Positions 25,949 through 35,411 are shown, counted from the first letter of the stretch. The stretch: DNA of 64,000 bases from CAWDPQ01 sp049642465 (GCA_049642465.1 JBAROV010000066.1:1-64000); one strand, 5' to 3'. Made by a program: numbers and translations. The notes: generated by a model from the letters alone, not told the origin.

Positions 25949-27108
25949 ATCGCGTGTGGCACTTGATGGCTGCGAGCAAATCATTCATGTCTGGAGTCGC
26001 AGTCACACATCTGTGTTTTCTCGTCAGCTCGGCAAACGCCCAGAGCGCGTTTCAGTTTCGACCCTCATTCAGCCTCACTCAGATGCACGACAGCAACCTC
26101 TTCTCGACACCCGCCAATGTCCGTGAGGACTTCATCACGCGACTTACCCCCACTGTCGATTCTGATTACCGTTCCACGCGGCTGCGGCTCGCCGGACACT
26201 ACTCGCTTGACGCAGAGGCGTTTGCCGAGCACACAGATTTGACCAACGCGCTTGCCCGTCAGCAGGCGAGTCTGACCGCGGGTTACGACCCCACGACGCG
26301 GCTCTCCTTCATGACGGGCGCGGAATATCTCACCACGCAGACCCCTGGAGAGCTGAACGCCGACACGAGCCTCAGTTTTACTCGTGCACGTGCGAGTCGG
26401 TTCGGCGCGCACTCGCAGCTGACGCGAAAGCTGAGCGCGGTTTCCTCGATGACCGCAGGTTACACGTTCACTCAAGATCGGCTCGCCAGCCAATTCGAGT
26501 CGAAGACCCACACGGCGCACCTCGGCATCGAACGCCGCAGGTCGTCGCGCGCGGCGATCAGATTTTCGTACCGCTTCCGTGGGTTCAGCTTTGCCTCGAA
26601 TGGGCTCGACGGTTCGCCAGTCGATTCGCACGCACTGAGTGTCGGCTGGACGCGCGCACTGGCACGGCAGATCAGCGTCCGATTGGATGGCGGCCCACGC
26701 GTCACGAATGGCGAGATTCGGCCGGAGCTGAACACGTCGGTCGAGGCGCACTTTCGGGCCGTTGATTGGTCGCTCGGGTACGGCCGGACGCAGAACACCG
26801 TCATCGGCGTGGTCGGGACAGCCGACGTTCAGCATGTGGCGGCAGGAGCGGTTTGGAGGATCGGGCGGTCTCTCCAGATGCATGTTGCTCCGGCGTACTT
26901 CCGCAACGCCCTGAACGATCGCGCCGCAGACGTCTACACCGTGCGCATCGGGGTCGAACGCTCGATCACGCGCATGCTGTCCCTTGACGTTGCCGTGGAT
27001 GCCAGCCGGCAGGTCGGCCACCTGGTTCCCGTGATGGCCGGTGACAGGATCGATCGCAGCGGCATCTCGATCCGATTTGTGACAGGACCGACTGCTCGCG
27101 AGGAGTAA
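25939..27108 (+). CDS. outer-membrane beta-barrel protein of the exopolysaccharide locus
   Basis: 389 aa. The ATG overlaps the antiterminator stop; an ATG nine codons later (MAASKSFMSG) is an alternative and still leaves a signal peptide ending near SSANAQ. The mature part alternates beta strands, opening with FQFRPSFSLTQMHDSNLF, a pattern shared by EPS-associated porin-like barrels of PEP-CTERM/EpsL-type loci. It continues in Arg/Ser-rich amphipathic strands to the C-terminus. About 16 strands could be drawn. It may serve as an outer-membrane conduit or secretion partner for the polymer, working with the Wza-like protein encoded just downstream. Confidence 0.72.
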   Translation: MRLNRVWHLMAASKSFMSGVAVTHLCFLVSSANAQSAFQFRPSFSLTQMHDSNLFSTPANVREDFITRLTPTVDSDYRSTRLRLAGHYSLDAEAFAEHTDLTNALARQQASLTAGYDPTTRLSFMTGAEYLTTQTPGELNADTSLSFTRARASRFGAHSQLTRKLSAVSSMTAGYTFTQDRLASQFESKTHTAHLGIERRRSSRAAIRFSYRFRGFSFASNGLDGSPVDSHALSVGWTRALARQISVRLDGGPRVTNGEIRPELNTSVEAHFRAVDWSLGYGRTQNTVIGVVGTADVQHVAAGAVWRIGRSLQMHVAPAYFRNALNDRAADVYTVRIGVERSITRMLSLDVAVDASRQVGHLVPVMAGDRIDRSGISIRFVTGPTAREE

Positions 27109-27111
27109 CCC

Positions 27112-27729
27112 ATGGCGAGGCGGACGCGAGTTCTACTGATCGTTGTCGCCGTCACGGCGTATGGTGCGGTGCTCCCTGGCGTCGCACAGGACGCACCAGC
27201 CGTCCAGATGGAGGGCTGCCCTGGCTCCTACGTGATTGGACCTGAGGACGTACTGGAACTCGCGGTCTGGGGCAATACCGAGATGACTCGCACGGTGCCG
27301 GTCAGGCCGGATGGCAAGATTTCCCTTCCGCTCCTCAACGACGTTCAGGCTGCGGGCTACACGCCGATGCAGCTTCGCGACGTGCTGATGAAGGCTCTCG
27401 TCACCTATATGCCCGAACCGGCCGTGTCAGTGCTGGTTCGGGAGATCCACAGCTTCAAAGTCACCGTGATCGGTCAAGTGCGTACACCTGGCCGATACGA
27501 GTTGAAAGATCGCGCAACCGTCGTCGATGTGATTGCCATGGCCGGCGGGTTCAACGACTACGCGGAACGCGGCAAGATCGTGGTGCTCCGCCAGGAACAA
27601 GGCACGTCTCGCCAGATTCCGTTCGCTTACGACAGGCTCACCACGAAGAACCCGGCCAAGAACGGCACGCCAGACGGGGCGCAGCCGAACGTCTGCGTCA
27701 GGCCTGGCGACGTCATCGTCGTCCCCTAG
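27112..27729 (+). CDS. polysaccharide export protein (Wza-like, Poly_export/SLBB)
   Basis: 205 aa. Signal peptide (RTRVLLIVVAVTAYGAVLPGVAQ) without a lipobox Cys. The Poly_export domain is clear: YVIGPEDVLELAVWGNTEMTRTVPVRPDGKISLPLLNDVQAAGYT. An SLBB domain follows (FKVTVIGQVRTPGRYELKDRATVVDVIAMAGGF). The protein is short, like the single-SLBB export proteins of XrtA-type EPS loci, and lacks the C-terminal helix that makes the Wza outer-membrane pore. The separate barrel upstream may supply the outer-membrane passage. It starts 3 bp after the barrel gene. Confidence 0.9.
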   Translation: MARRTRVLLIVVAVTAYGAVLPGVAQDAPAVQMEGCPGSYVIGPEDVLELAVWGNTEMTRTVPVRPDGKISLPLLNDVQAAGYTPMQLRDVLMKALVTYMPEPAVSVLVREIHSFKVTVIGQVRTPGRYELKDRATVVDVIAMAGGFNDYAERGKIVVLRQEQGTSRQIPFAYDRLTTKNPAKNGTPDGAQPNVCVRPGDVIVVP

Positions 27730-27739
27730 GAGCATAGTC

Positions 27740-28846
27740 GTGCGCAGATCCCAGCGGTGGTTGAAGGAGCGTGTCCTTGTAATCGGCATGTCCCTCGCCG
27801 AACAGATCATCGCGGAAACAGAGAGCCGGTGGGGCGGCCGCTACATCGTCGTGGGAATCGTCGATGATCTGCCGGTCGCGCCGACCCGCCCAATCCGCTC
27901 GCCAATCCTGGGACCGATGTCACGCCTGGCTGAAATTGTTGAGGAAGTGCATCCCGATCGCGTACTTGTCGCGCTTGGAGAGCGACGCCGCCGGACACCA
28001 GTGCGGGCGCTCGTGGAATCGTGCGTGGCTCGGGGCATCGTCGTCGAAGACGCCGCAGAGTTCTGCGAACGCCTGACTGGCCGTCTGCCGATCGAAACGC
28101 TCGCCCCCACCAGCCTCGTCTTCGCGGGGCGGTTTGGTCCTACACGGGCGCAGCAGAGCCTCTCACGAGTCGTCAGCCTTGCCGTTGCGTCTCTCGGACT
28201 CGCACTGCTTTGGCCGCTGATGGCTTTGATCGCCCTTGTCGTCAAGTTGGAATCGTCGGGACCCGTTCTATTCGTGCAGGAACGGATCGGTATGCACGGG
28301 CGGCCTTTCAAGCTGCTCAAGTTCAGGACGATGCGGCCGGTGTCACAGTGCCGATCGGAATGGGAGTGTGACAACCGAGATCGCGTCACGCGGCTCGGCC
28401 GCTGGCTCCGCGCGTTCCGGCTGGACGAACTGCCGCAGTTCATCAACGTCCTGCGCGGCGAAATGAACCTTGTCGGGCCACGCCCGCACCCGACGTCCAA
28501 CTTCGAGTTGTTCACGCTGGTGAGCCGGAATCTGAACGATCTGACCGGCGCTCCGGTGCCCTACTACACGCTGCGAACCATGGTCCGACCTGGCATCACT
28601 GGCTGGGCGCAGGTGCGCTACCGCTACGCCAACAACCTCGAGGAAGAAATCGAGAAGTTGAAGTACGACCTGTATTACGTCAAGTACGCCTCGCCGCTGC
28701 TCGACGTCGGGATCATTTTCAAAACGATCCGCGTCATGTTGTGCGGCCACCTCGAAGGACGCCGAGCGGAGCCTGAACCGGCGTCGAAACCGCTGCCCGT
28801 TGCGGCTGTTCTCGCGACGACTGTCAATCACACTCATGCGGCTTGA
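27740..28846 (+). CDS. polyprenyl-phosphate sugar transferase (initiating phosphoglycosyltransferase)
   Basis: 368 aa from a GTG with AGGAG nine bases upstream. Residues ~10-125 form a Rossmann-like domain (RVLVIGMSLAEQIIAETE...VEDAAEFCERLTGRLPIE). It is followed by one hydrophobic hairpin and the catalytic bacterial sugar-transferase domain with FVQERIGMHGRPFKLLKFRTM, RAFRLDELPQFINVLRGEMNLVGPRP and GITGWAQVRYRYA. These enzymes attach the first sugar-phosphate to undecaprenyl phosphate. The four or five N-terminal membrane helices of full-length WbaP/EpsL-type enzymes are missing, so the protein starts directly at the nucleotide-binding-like domain. It is the likely first step of repeat-unit assembly. 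Confidence 0.9.
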   Translation: MRRSQRWLKERVLVIGMSLAEQIIAETESRWGGRYIVVGIVDDLPVAPTRPIRSPILGPMSRLAEIVEEVHPDRVLVALGERRRRTPVRALVESCVARGIVVEDAAEFCERLTGRLPIETLAPTSLVFAGRFGPTRAQQSLSRVVSLAVASLGLALLWPLMALIALVVKLESSGPVLFVQERIGMHGRPFKLLKFRTMRPVSQCRSEWECDNRDRVTRLGRWLRAFRLDELPQFINVLRGEMNLVGPRPHPTSNFELFTLVSRNLNDLTGAPVPYYTLRTMVRPGITGWAQVRYRYANNLEEEIEKLKYDLYYVKYASPLLDVGIIFKTIRVMLCGHLEGRRAEPEPASKPLPVAAVLATTVNHTHAA

Positions 28847-28904
28847 TCAGGCGACCACGGCGGCACGTTCAAGCGGGGCTCCCGGTCGCGCGAGGACGTA
28901 TGCA

Positions 28905-30479
28905 ATGCCCCGACCTCAGACACCATCGGACCCTGGCCCTGGACTCGACCTCGCCGTTGGCGTGTGGCTGCGCCGCAAATGGCTCGCGCTCATCGTTTTT
29001 GTTGCCGCGTTTGCCGGCATCGTCAGCCTGACGCTGTCGCTTCCGAATCTGTACCGGGCGACGGCCACGGTTCTGGTCGAGCGGCAAGTCTCTGAAGCAT
29101 TTGTCCGTCCGTCGGTCACAACTGAACTCGAGACGCGAATCCAAACGATTCACAAGCAAGTGATGAGTCGCGATCGGCTGTCGGATGTAATCCGTCGGTT
29201 GAATCTGTATCCCGATCTGCGTGGAGCGGTTGCGATGGAAGCGCTCGTCGAACGCATGCGTAAGGATGTGGAGTTCGGCGTCAGCGGCGTCGAGAACATG
29301 AACGGCCGGCCGTCCACCATTGCATTCAATGTGAGCTACAACGGCCGGGACCCGTTGATTGTTGCTGATGTTGCCAACAAGCTCGTCGCCTCGTATGTCG
29401 AGGAAAACACCAGATCGCGCGAACGTCAGGCTGTGCGTACCGCCGAGTTCTTGAAGACGCAACTCGATGAGGTCAAGAGGTATCTCGACGCCCAACAACG
29501 ACGGCAGTCGGAGTACCGCCTGCTGCACACCGGCGAGCTGCCGGATCAGCTGGAGGTGAATCTGGCCGCCCTCGATCGCTTGAATACGCAGTTGCGTCAG
29601 AACGGCGAGTATCAACTTCGCGCGATCGAGCGACGTGAGCGGCTCGAGGCACAGCTCGCGGAGGCGCCGGCAGCCGCGGCGCCCAGCGATCCAGCAAGTC
29701 CGGCGGGTCAACTTGCCAGGCTCAGACAGCGGCTCGGTGAATTGCAGCAGACCTTCAGCGATCGCTACCCGGATGTCATTCGCACGAAGGCGGAGATCGC
29801 TCGACTTGAAGCACAAGGCATCGAGGTTGGCACGAACGGCCACACCGCGGCGCAGCCAGGGGAGGCCACGCGCCGGCGGACCCAACAGGGCATCGAACAG
29901 ACCCAGAAGGAACTGGCAGCTCTCAAGGACGAAGAGGCCCTCCTTCGACGCCTGATTGGCGACTATGAAACTCGTGTGGAGAACGCGCCAAAACGGCAGC
30001 AGGAACTGCAGCAGTTGTCGCAGGACTACACGACGAGTAAGGAGCGGTACGAAAAGTTCCTGAAGCAGTACGAAGAGGCTCAGGTCGCGGAAAACCTCGA
30101 ACAAGGGCAAAACGTCGAACAATTTCGAATTCTGGATCCAGCTCTGCCAGCCCAGGCGCCATCGGCGCCAAACCGACCGTGGTTGCTTGCCATTGGATTG
30201 GTCGGATCCCTTGCGCTTGCGTTTGTCGCGGTGATTGCGGCAGAGAGGCTCGACACCAGTTTCCACACTGTTGAGGAGTTGCGCGCCTTCGCGGCCGTTC
30301 CTACGCTCGCGGTCATTCGACGCATTCCCACACGTTCCGAGCTTCGCGGGCGCTGGGTTCGAACCGCGGTGACGGTTGTCGGCGTCGCCGTCGGTCTCAC
30401 GCTGATCGTGGGTGGTGCCTACTACGTGGGGTCGGACAACGAGCAGATCGCGCGAATGACCGCACGGGGGCGAGAATGA
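28905..30479 (+). CDS. Wzz/GumC-type polysaccharide co-polymerase (chain-length regulator)
   Basis: About 524 aa. The ATG of MPRPQTPSDPG has GAGGA eight bases upstream; an in-frame ATG at 28836 that overlaps the previous gene is an alternative. The Wzz domain holds the first membrane helix (KWLALIVFVAAFAGIVSLTL) and NLYRATATVLVERQ. A long coiled-coil region spans ~150-430. The GNVR-type end has FRILDPALPAQAPSAPNRPW and a second helix, and a third hydrophobic helix follows (VRTAVTVVGVAVGLTLIVGG). It controls polymer length and couples to the kinase encoded next, with which it shares an ATGA junction; the kinase is not fused as in Wzc. Confidence 0.9.
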   Translation: MPRPQTPSDPGPGLDLAVGVWLRRKWLALIVFVAAFAGIVSLTLSLPNLYRATATVLVERQVSEAFVRPSVTTELETRIQTIHKQVMSRDRLSDVIRRLNLYPDLRGAVAMEALVERMRKDVEFGVSGVENMNGRPSTIAFNVSYNGRDPLIVADVANKLVASYVEENTRSRERQAVRTAEFLKTQLDEVKRYLDAQQRRQSEYRLLHTGELPDQLEVNLAALDRLNTQLRQNGEYQLRAIERRERLEAQLAEAPAAAAPSDPASPAGQLARLRQRLGELQQTFSDRYPDVIRTKAEIARLEAQGIEVGTNGHTAAQPGEATRRRTQQGIEQTQKELAALKDEEALLRRLIGDYETRVENAPKRQQELQQLSQDYTTSKERYEKFLKQYEEAQVAENLEQGQNVEQFRILDPALPAQAPSAPNRPWLLAIGLVGSLALAFVAVIAAERLDTSFHTVEELRAFAAVPTLAVIRRIPTRSELRGRWVRTAVTVVGVAVGLTLIVGGAYYVGSDNEQIARMTARGRE

Positions 30480-31162
30480 CCCGGCCGGCCGAACAGCTCG
30501 TCAGCCTCGTCGCGCCGACGTCGCTCGAAGCCGACCAGTACCGAAGCCTGCGTCACACGATGGAGCGGATGCGGCGGGATGCTGGGGTGCAGATGATCGC
30601 GATCACCAGCCCGGGTCCGGGAGACGGCAAGAGTGTCACGACGCTGAACCTTGCCGGCTCGCTGGCCCAGTCGCCCGACACGCGCGTACTCGTGATCGAT
30701 GGCGACCTGCACCGGCCGTCGGTGGGCAAGTATCTTGGGATCGATTGGTCCGGCAACCCTGGCCTCGTGGATTTGATATCGAATCCCGACCTCGATCTGG
30801 CGCAAACCCTCCGCCGGTTCGACGAACTGAATTTATCAGTCTTGCTGCCCGGCACCTGCCAGAGCGGTGCCTACGAGTTTCTGAACTCTCCGCGTCTCGA
30901 GGGCCGGCTGATGGAGGCTCGGCGCCACTTTGATTACATCCTCATCGACACGCCGCCGTTACTACCAATTCCCGACAGCCGGCTGATTGGACAGTGGGTC
31001 GATGGATTCATCGTGCTCGTCACTGCTCATCGGACGCCGCGCAAAGCGCTGTCCGAAGCCCTCAACCTGCTGGATCCAAGCAAAGTCATCGGGACCGTGT
31101 TCAACGCGGACGATCGGCCGCTCGCCGCTTACGGCGGTTATTACAGCTATCGCACCGCTTAA
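30476..31162 (+). CDS. BY-kinase (CpsD/CapB-type tyrosine kinase)
   Basis: 228 aa cytoplasmic P-loop protein. Walker A is SPGPGDGKS (Lys52), Walker A' is RVLVIDGDLHRPS and Walker B is YILIDTPPLLPIPD. The C-terminus carries a tyrosine cluster (YGGYYSYRTA) typical of autophosphorylation tails. It is encoded separately from its membrane activator (GumC/Wzz-like) with a four-base overlap, as in Gram-positive CpsC/CpsD pairs. Tyrosine phosphorylation state normally sets polymer production or length. The opposing phosphatase is probably the C-terminal domain of the glycosyltransferase fusion encoded ~10 kb downstream. Confidence 0.9.
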   Translation: MTRPAEQLVSLVAPTSLEADQYRSLRHTMERMRRDAGVQMIAITSPGPGDGKSVTTLNLAGSLAQSPDTRVLVIDGDLHRPSVGKYLGIDWSGNPGLVDLISNPDLDLAQTLRRFDELNLSVLLPGTCQSGAYEFLNSPRLEGRLMEARRHFDYILIDTPPLLPIPDSRLIGQWVDGFIVLVTAHRTPRKALSEALNLLDPSKVIGTVFNADDRPLAAYGGYYSYRTA

Positions 31163-31194
31163 CTCCAGATCACCAACATTGGGAGGAACTGCTC

Positions 31195-32136
31195 ATGAGC
31201 CGCACCACGCGGCGGCCCGGCTTTGCCCTGGCTGCCGGTCTTCTCGCTTTGCTCTACGTTGCCTTGACCCCTTCTCCGATTCTTGATGCGCAGGCCCAAC
31301 TGCCTCTCCCCTCGCCCGTGGCATTTGGACGGGGCGACGTCTTTCTCACCTTCGAAAATGGTGATGTGCAGTGGCGGCTTTCGGACGGAACGTTGAATCG
31401 AACGCTGGTGAGCAGAGAGGTGGGCACCGGTGAAGGGGTGGCGTTCGACACCATGGGCAGTCTCTACGTGTCGCGCTGGTGCCTCGGCGACGAGTGTCGC
31501 GGCGGCAACCTTGTCGAACGATTCAACAGTGTCGGCATCGGCCAGGGAACCTACGGCAGTGGCTACGACTGCAGCCCGCATGGCATCGTCTTCGACAGCG
31601 CGGACACGGCCTACGTCGGATTAGCGGGATGCAGCGGCGCCATCCTGAAGTTCGTCGGCGGTGAACTCCAGGCGGCGTTCCCTGTCGCGCCCGACACGCA
31701 GGGCGCGTTCTGGATCGATCTTGCGCCCGACCTGTGCACGATGTTCTACACCTCCTACGGACCCAACGTGAAGCGCTACGATGTCTGCGCGAACGTTCAA
31801 CTGACCGACTTCAATGCGGCGCCGCTGCCCGGGCTGCCCTTGCCGGGCCGTGGTGCGCATGACGTCCGCGTCCTGCCAGACGGCGGTGTTCTCGTCGCAA
31901 GTGACGAGGTCATCGCGCGGTTGAACAGCACTGGGCAGCTTGTTCGAACCTACGCGGTGACGGGTGAAGCCAATCTGTGGACCGGTCTCGGCCTGGTTGG
32001 CGACGGTACCTTCTGGGCGGTCAACTATGAAGCCTCGACGGTCCATCGATTCGATATCGATTCAGGATCGCGGCTCGCGTCCTTTGGAACGGGCACGCCG
32101 TCGCACACCATAGTCGCCGTCACCGTGAAGCGGTAA
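31195..32136 (+). CDS. exported beta-propeller protein of the exopolysaccharide locus
   Basis: 313 aa; the ATG is supported by GGGAGG eight bases upstream. Signal peptide (FALAAGLLALLYVALTPSPILDAQAQ). The mature part repeats a propeller-like pattern with strand-turn segments such as GEGVAFDTMGSLYVS, PHGIVFDSADTAYVGLAG, GAHDVRVLPDGGVLVAS and GLGLVGDGTFWAVNY, resembling NHL/SMP-30-type blades. Cysteine pairs (CLGDEC, CSPH...CSG) suggest an oxidised, extracytoplasmic protein. No known enzyme signature is visible. It sits between the BY-kinase and the sugar-modification genes and could bind or organise the polymer. Confidence 0.7.
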   Translation: MSRTTRRPGFALAAGLLALLYVALTPSPILDAQAQLPLPSPVAFGRGDVFLTFENGDVQWRLSDGTLNRTLVSREVGTGEGVAFDTMGSLYVSRWCLGDECRGGNLVERFNSVGIGQGTYGSGYDCSPHGIVFDSADTAYVGLAGCSGAILKFVGGELQAAFPVAPDTQGAFWIDLAPDLCTMFYTSYGPNVKRYDVCANVQLTDFNAAPLPGLPLPGRGAHDVRVLPDGGVLVASDEVIARLNSTGQLVRTYAVTGEANLWTGLGLVGDGTFWAVNYEASTVHRFDIDSGSRLASFGTGTPSHTIVAVTVKR

Positions 32137-32156
32137 CTGCGAGGAATGGACCGGGT

Positions 32157-33350
32157 ATGAGAATCGGCCGCACGGTTCCGCCCGCGGCAGCGCCGCTCGG
32201 CTGGTGGGATCTGTGGCACGGCGTCTGGAGTGCCTTCTTCCCAGGGCAGGCAATTCGGGCACGCGAGGCGGAACTGCGGGCGACGTTTGGAGTCAGCGAC
32301 GTCTTCCTGCTGTCATCGGGAAGTGCCGCGCTGACGCTGACACTCCTCGCATTGAAGTCGCTGTCGAACCGCTCCGACGTCATCATTCCGGCCTACACCT
32401 GCTTTTCAGTACCGGCCGCGGTTTTGAAGGCTGGACTTCGACCAAGACTCTGCGATGTCCAACCGTCTACATTCGATTTCGATCATGGACTACTCGCGGA
32501 CTCGATCGATTCCAACACGCTCTGCGTCATCGCTCACCATCTGTTTGGCGTAGCGTCGGACATCCCGGGCATTCGGAAGCTGTGCGAAGGACGCGACACG
32601 TTCGTCGTCGAAGACGCAGCGCAGGCGATGGGCATCGAATATCAGGGCAGCAAACTTGGAACCCTCGGGGATGTGGGGATCTTCAGCCTCGGTCGAGGAA
32701 AGAGCATCACGTGCGGATCGGGCGGAATCATCGTGACGAGATCAAGAAAGATTGCCGACCGAATCGAGAACCTCTACCGGCAGCAGACTCCGACTCCGTC
32801 TACGCTCGAGGTTATCGGGGATTTGGCCAGGGCTGCGTTGTTGACGACGTTCGTGCGGCCGCAGCTGTATTGGATCCCGGCGTCACTTCCGTTCCTGCGG
32901 CTGGGGGAAACGGTTTTTCCCACTGATATTCCCATCAAGAAGATGTCCGCGGCGAAGGCTGGCCTTTTGCGCAGGTGGAGAGCGCGACTGCAGCAGGCCA
33001 ATCGCGTACGGCTCCACGCGGCCGCCGATTTGTGCCGGCGGATGGCCGTCACGCCCCCCAGTGGCGATGCGCACGTCTACCTTCGGTTGCCGTTCCTGAC
33101 AACCGCCGCGGCTGAGAAACGGCGACTGTTTTCTGCCTCAATGAAGAGAGGATTAGGGGTGAGCGTCGCCTATCCCCAGGCCCTCAGCGAACTTCCTCAA
33201 CTCAGACCGCTGATGAACGGTCATGAATATCCAAACGCCTGCCGGCTTGCGAGCGAGCTCGTGACCCTTCCAATCCATCAGTGGGTAACGGATCGTGACA
33301 AACAGGCGATCGCGGAACTCTGCGCCAACGTCGGAGGATCCCGTGCCTGA
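32157..33350 (+). CDS. DegT/DnrJ/EryC1/StrS-family aminotransferase
   Basis: 397 aa. PLP site: Lys182 in FSLGRGKSITCGSGG, aspartate in VVEDAAQAMG, and the substrate-side ADVIIPAYTCFSVPAAVLKAGLRP-like stretch. The family makes amino sugars on nucleotide-linked keto sugars. This copy has a Trp/aromatic-rich N-terminus (PLGWWDLWHGVWSAFFPGQ) and a divergent C-half, and resembles the EPS-locus subgroup that lacks a clear sugar assignment. It follows the propeller gene by 20 bp and overlaps the next GT2 gene. Confidence 0.85.
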   Translation: MRIGRTVPPAAAPLGWWDLWHGVWSAFFPGQAIRAREAELRATFGVSDVFLLSSGSAALTLTLLALKSLSNRSDVIIPAYTCFSVPAAVLKAGLRPRLCDVQPSTFDFDHGLLADSIDSNTLCVIAHHLFGVASDIPGIRKLCEGRDTFVVEDAAQAMGIEYQGSKLGTLGDVGIFSLGRGKSITCGSGGIIVTRSRKIADRIENLYRQQTPTPSTLEVIGDLARAALLTTFVRPQLYWIPASLPFLRLGETVFPTDIPIKKMSAAKAGLLRRWRARLQQANRVRLHAAADLCRRMAVTPPSGDAHVYLRLPFLTTAAAEKRRLFSASMKRGLGVSVAYPQALSELPQLRPLMNGHEYPNACRLASELVTLPIHQWVTDRDKQAIAELCANVGGSRA

Positions 33351-34488
33351 AGTCGTCTTCTGGAGTGCGGCGTTCCTGATCTTCTACTCGTACCTGGGAT
33401 ATCCAGCGACACTGTTCGTTTTGTCGCGGGTTCGATGTCACCAGGTTCGCAGGCGCGCCATCCACCCGAGCGTCTCCTTCATCATTACTGCTCGAAACGA
33501 AGCAGCTCGAATTGCAGAAAAACTCGAGAATGCGCTGGCGCAGGACTATCCCGCGTCGCAGCTCGAGATCATCGTGGCGTCAGATTGCTCCAGTGACGCA
33601 ACAGATGCCATCGTACGGCGCGACTTTCCGCGCGTACGACTGGTCCGATCGCCAAGGCGGGAGGGAAAAGAGGCGGCGCAAGCTCTGGCGATTGCCGCGG
33701 CCCGTGGTGACGTCTTTGTGTTTTCCGACGTCGCGACGGCCCTGGCGCCAGACTGCGTCTCCCGTCTGGTCGAGAACTTCGCCGACCCCAGCGTTGGCTG
33801 CGTCAGCAGCACCGATCGGTTCGTCGATGCCGCCGGGGAAATCAGCGGTGAAGGCGCCTACGTGAAATACGAAATGTGGCTGCGGATGCTCGAGACGCGT
33901 GTCAATTCACTCGTCGGCTTGAGTGGTTCGTTGTTTGCCACGCGCCGCGAACTCTGTTCCGAATGGCCGTCCGACCTGCAGAGCGACTTCAGCACGCTGT
34001 TGCGGGCTGTTCAAATGGGATATCGCGGCGTTCTCGACCCGGAGAGCGCTGGCTATTACCGTAACATCACTGACTCGCGCGGCGAGTTCTCACGCAAAGT
34101 CCGTACTGTCGTTCGTGGACTGACCGTGCTCGGGGCACACACGCATATGTTCAACCCCGCTCGATACGGTCTCTTCGCGTGGCAGCTGGCCAGTCATAAG
34201 TTGAGCCGCTGGGTCGTGCCCTTTGCAATGATCGCGGCCCTCGGCGCGAATCTGTTGCTCCTCGGGTCACCGTTTTACGTGCTGCTTTTGATCGCGCAGG
34301 TCGCTTTCTATGCGACGGCCTGTGCGGGCTTGAAAAGCGGCGCGTCGTTTCTTCGCTTGCCTGCCTTTCTGTTGCAGGCCAACGCTGCCGTGCTGACCGC
34401 TTGGTTGCGTTACCTTCGCGGTGAGCGCATGGTCGTGTGGAACCCCTCGGACCGAACGCCGGCACTTCCTCAAGTCAACGTCCCGTAA
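33343..34488 (+). CDS. membrane glycosyltransferase family 2
   Basis: 381 aa from a GTG with GGAGG six bases upstream; the start overlaps the aminotransferase stop. One N-terminal membrane helix (VVFWSAAFLIFYSYLGYPATLFVL) precedes the GT-A domain: VSFIITARNEAARI, IIVASDCSSDATDAIV and a DxD-equivalent in VFVFSDVATALAPD. Two or three C-terminal membrane helices follow (VVPFAMIAALGANLLLLG). It probably extends the lipid-linked repeat unit on the cytoplasmic face. Donor and acceptor are unknown. Confidence 0.87.
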   Translation: MPEVVFWSAAFLIFYSYLGYPATLFVLSRVRCHQVRRRAIHPSVSFIITARNEAARIAEKLENALAQDYPASQLEIIVASDCSSDATDAIVRRDFPRVRLVRSPRREGKEAAQALAIAAARGDVFVFSDVATALAPDCVSRLVENFADPSVGCVSSTDRFVDAAGEISGEGAYVKYEMWLRMLETRVNSLVGLSGSLFATRRELCSEWPSDLQSDFSTLLRAVQMGYRGVLDPESAGYYRNITDSRGEFSRKVRTVVRGLTVLGAHTHMFNPARYGLFAWQLASHKLSRWVVPFAMIAALGANLLLLGSPFYVLLLIAQVAFYATACAGLKSGASFLRLPAFLLQANAAVLTAWLRYLRGERMVVWNPSDRTPALPQVNVP

Positions 34489-34517
34489 CGCCCACGCTCT
34501 TTTCGGCGGACGAAGCC

Positions 34518-35411
34518 ATGATCACGAACGTATTCACGGTTGATGTCGAGGAGTACTACCACGCGGCGATCTTCCGGAAGGGCGCTGGACCGTGGCAGCG
34601 CGGCACCTACGAAAGCCGCGTCGAATCGAGCACGCGGCGGCTCGTGGATCTCCTGCAGCAGCATCGGGCTCGCGCCACGTTATTCGTGCTCGGTCAGGTC
34701 GCGGCGGCCCATCCCCGACTGATCCGGGACCTCCAGGACGCCGGACACGAAATCGCGTGCCATGGCGATGGCCACGACGATGTGCACGCGCTCAGTCCGC
34801 GCGCATTTCGTGCGGATATTCGCCGCGCCAAGGCACAAATCGAAGACACCATTGGCGGGCCGGTCGTCGGCTACCGCGCGCCGAATTTCTCGATCGGAAG
34901 AGATCAGGCGTGGGCGTATGACATCCTGGCCGAAGAGGGGTTTCAGTACGACTCCAGCCTGTTTCCGATTCATCACGACCGCTACGGACAGGCCGACGCG
35001 CCGCGATTTCCGTACGAAATCTGGCGCAGCGGCCCGCTGTCGCTCATCGAATTCCCGATTGGCACCCTGCGTTGCGGGGGAGTCAATCTGCCGATCGGCG
35101 GCGGCGGATACTTCAGGTTGCTGCCTTACGCCATGTTCCGGTGGGCTATCGCCTATGTCAATGCGACAGAGCAACAGCCCGTGATGTTCTACCTCCATCC
35201 TTGGGAGCTCGATCCGGATCAGCCGCGTCCGCCGATGCCCTGGCACCACCGCTTCCGCCACTACGTGGGCCTCGAGAGAGAAGCTGACAAACTGTCGCGG
35301 CTGCTGTCGGATTTCCGATTTGGCACCGCTCGTGAGTTTCTCGAAGCGCGCGTCTGCCGGGTGAGCGTGTTCGATGCGTTCGGCGACCGCATGTCGATCG
35401 CCGCGGTCTAG
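34518..35411 (+). CDS. polysaccharide deacetylase, XrtA/DUF3473 subfamily
   Basis: 297 aa from MITNVFTVDVEEYYHAA, the conserved opening of the DUF3473-bearing deacetylases found in exosortase-linked EPS loci. NodB motifs: first Asp pair in VDVEEYYH, metal-binding HGDGHDDVH, and VGYRAPNFSIG. The C-terminal DUF3473 part includes FPIGTLRCGGVNLPIGGGGYFR and MFYLHPWELDPDQPRP. No signal peptide is visible, which is usual for this subfamily. It is expected to remove N-acetyl groups from the polymer or its precursor. The open frame upstream overlaps the previous gene and is not used. Confidence 0.87.
   Translation: MITNVFTVDVEEYYHAAIFRKGAGPWQRGTYESRVESSTRRLVDLLQQHRARATLFVLGQVAAAHPRLIRDLQDAGHEIACHGDGHDDVHALSPRAFRADIRRAKAQIEDTIGGPVVGYRAPNFSIGRDQAWAYDILAEEGFQYDSSLFPIHHDRYGQADAPRFPYEIWRSGPLSLIEFPIGTLRCGGVNLPIGGGGYFRLLPYAMFRWAIAYVNATEQQPVMFYLHPWELDPDQPRPPMPWHHRFRHYVGLEREADKLSRLLSDFRFGTAREFLEARVCRVSVFDAFGDRMSIAAV

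Noticed and set aside
28869..30266. 465-codon open frame on the minus strand
   Set aside because: It is antisense to the GumC/Wzz-like gene, which has clear family motifs, membrane helices and an ATGA junction with the kinase.
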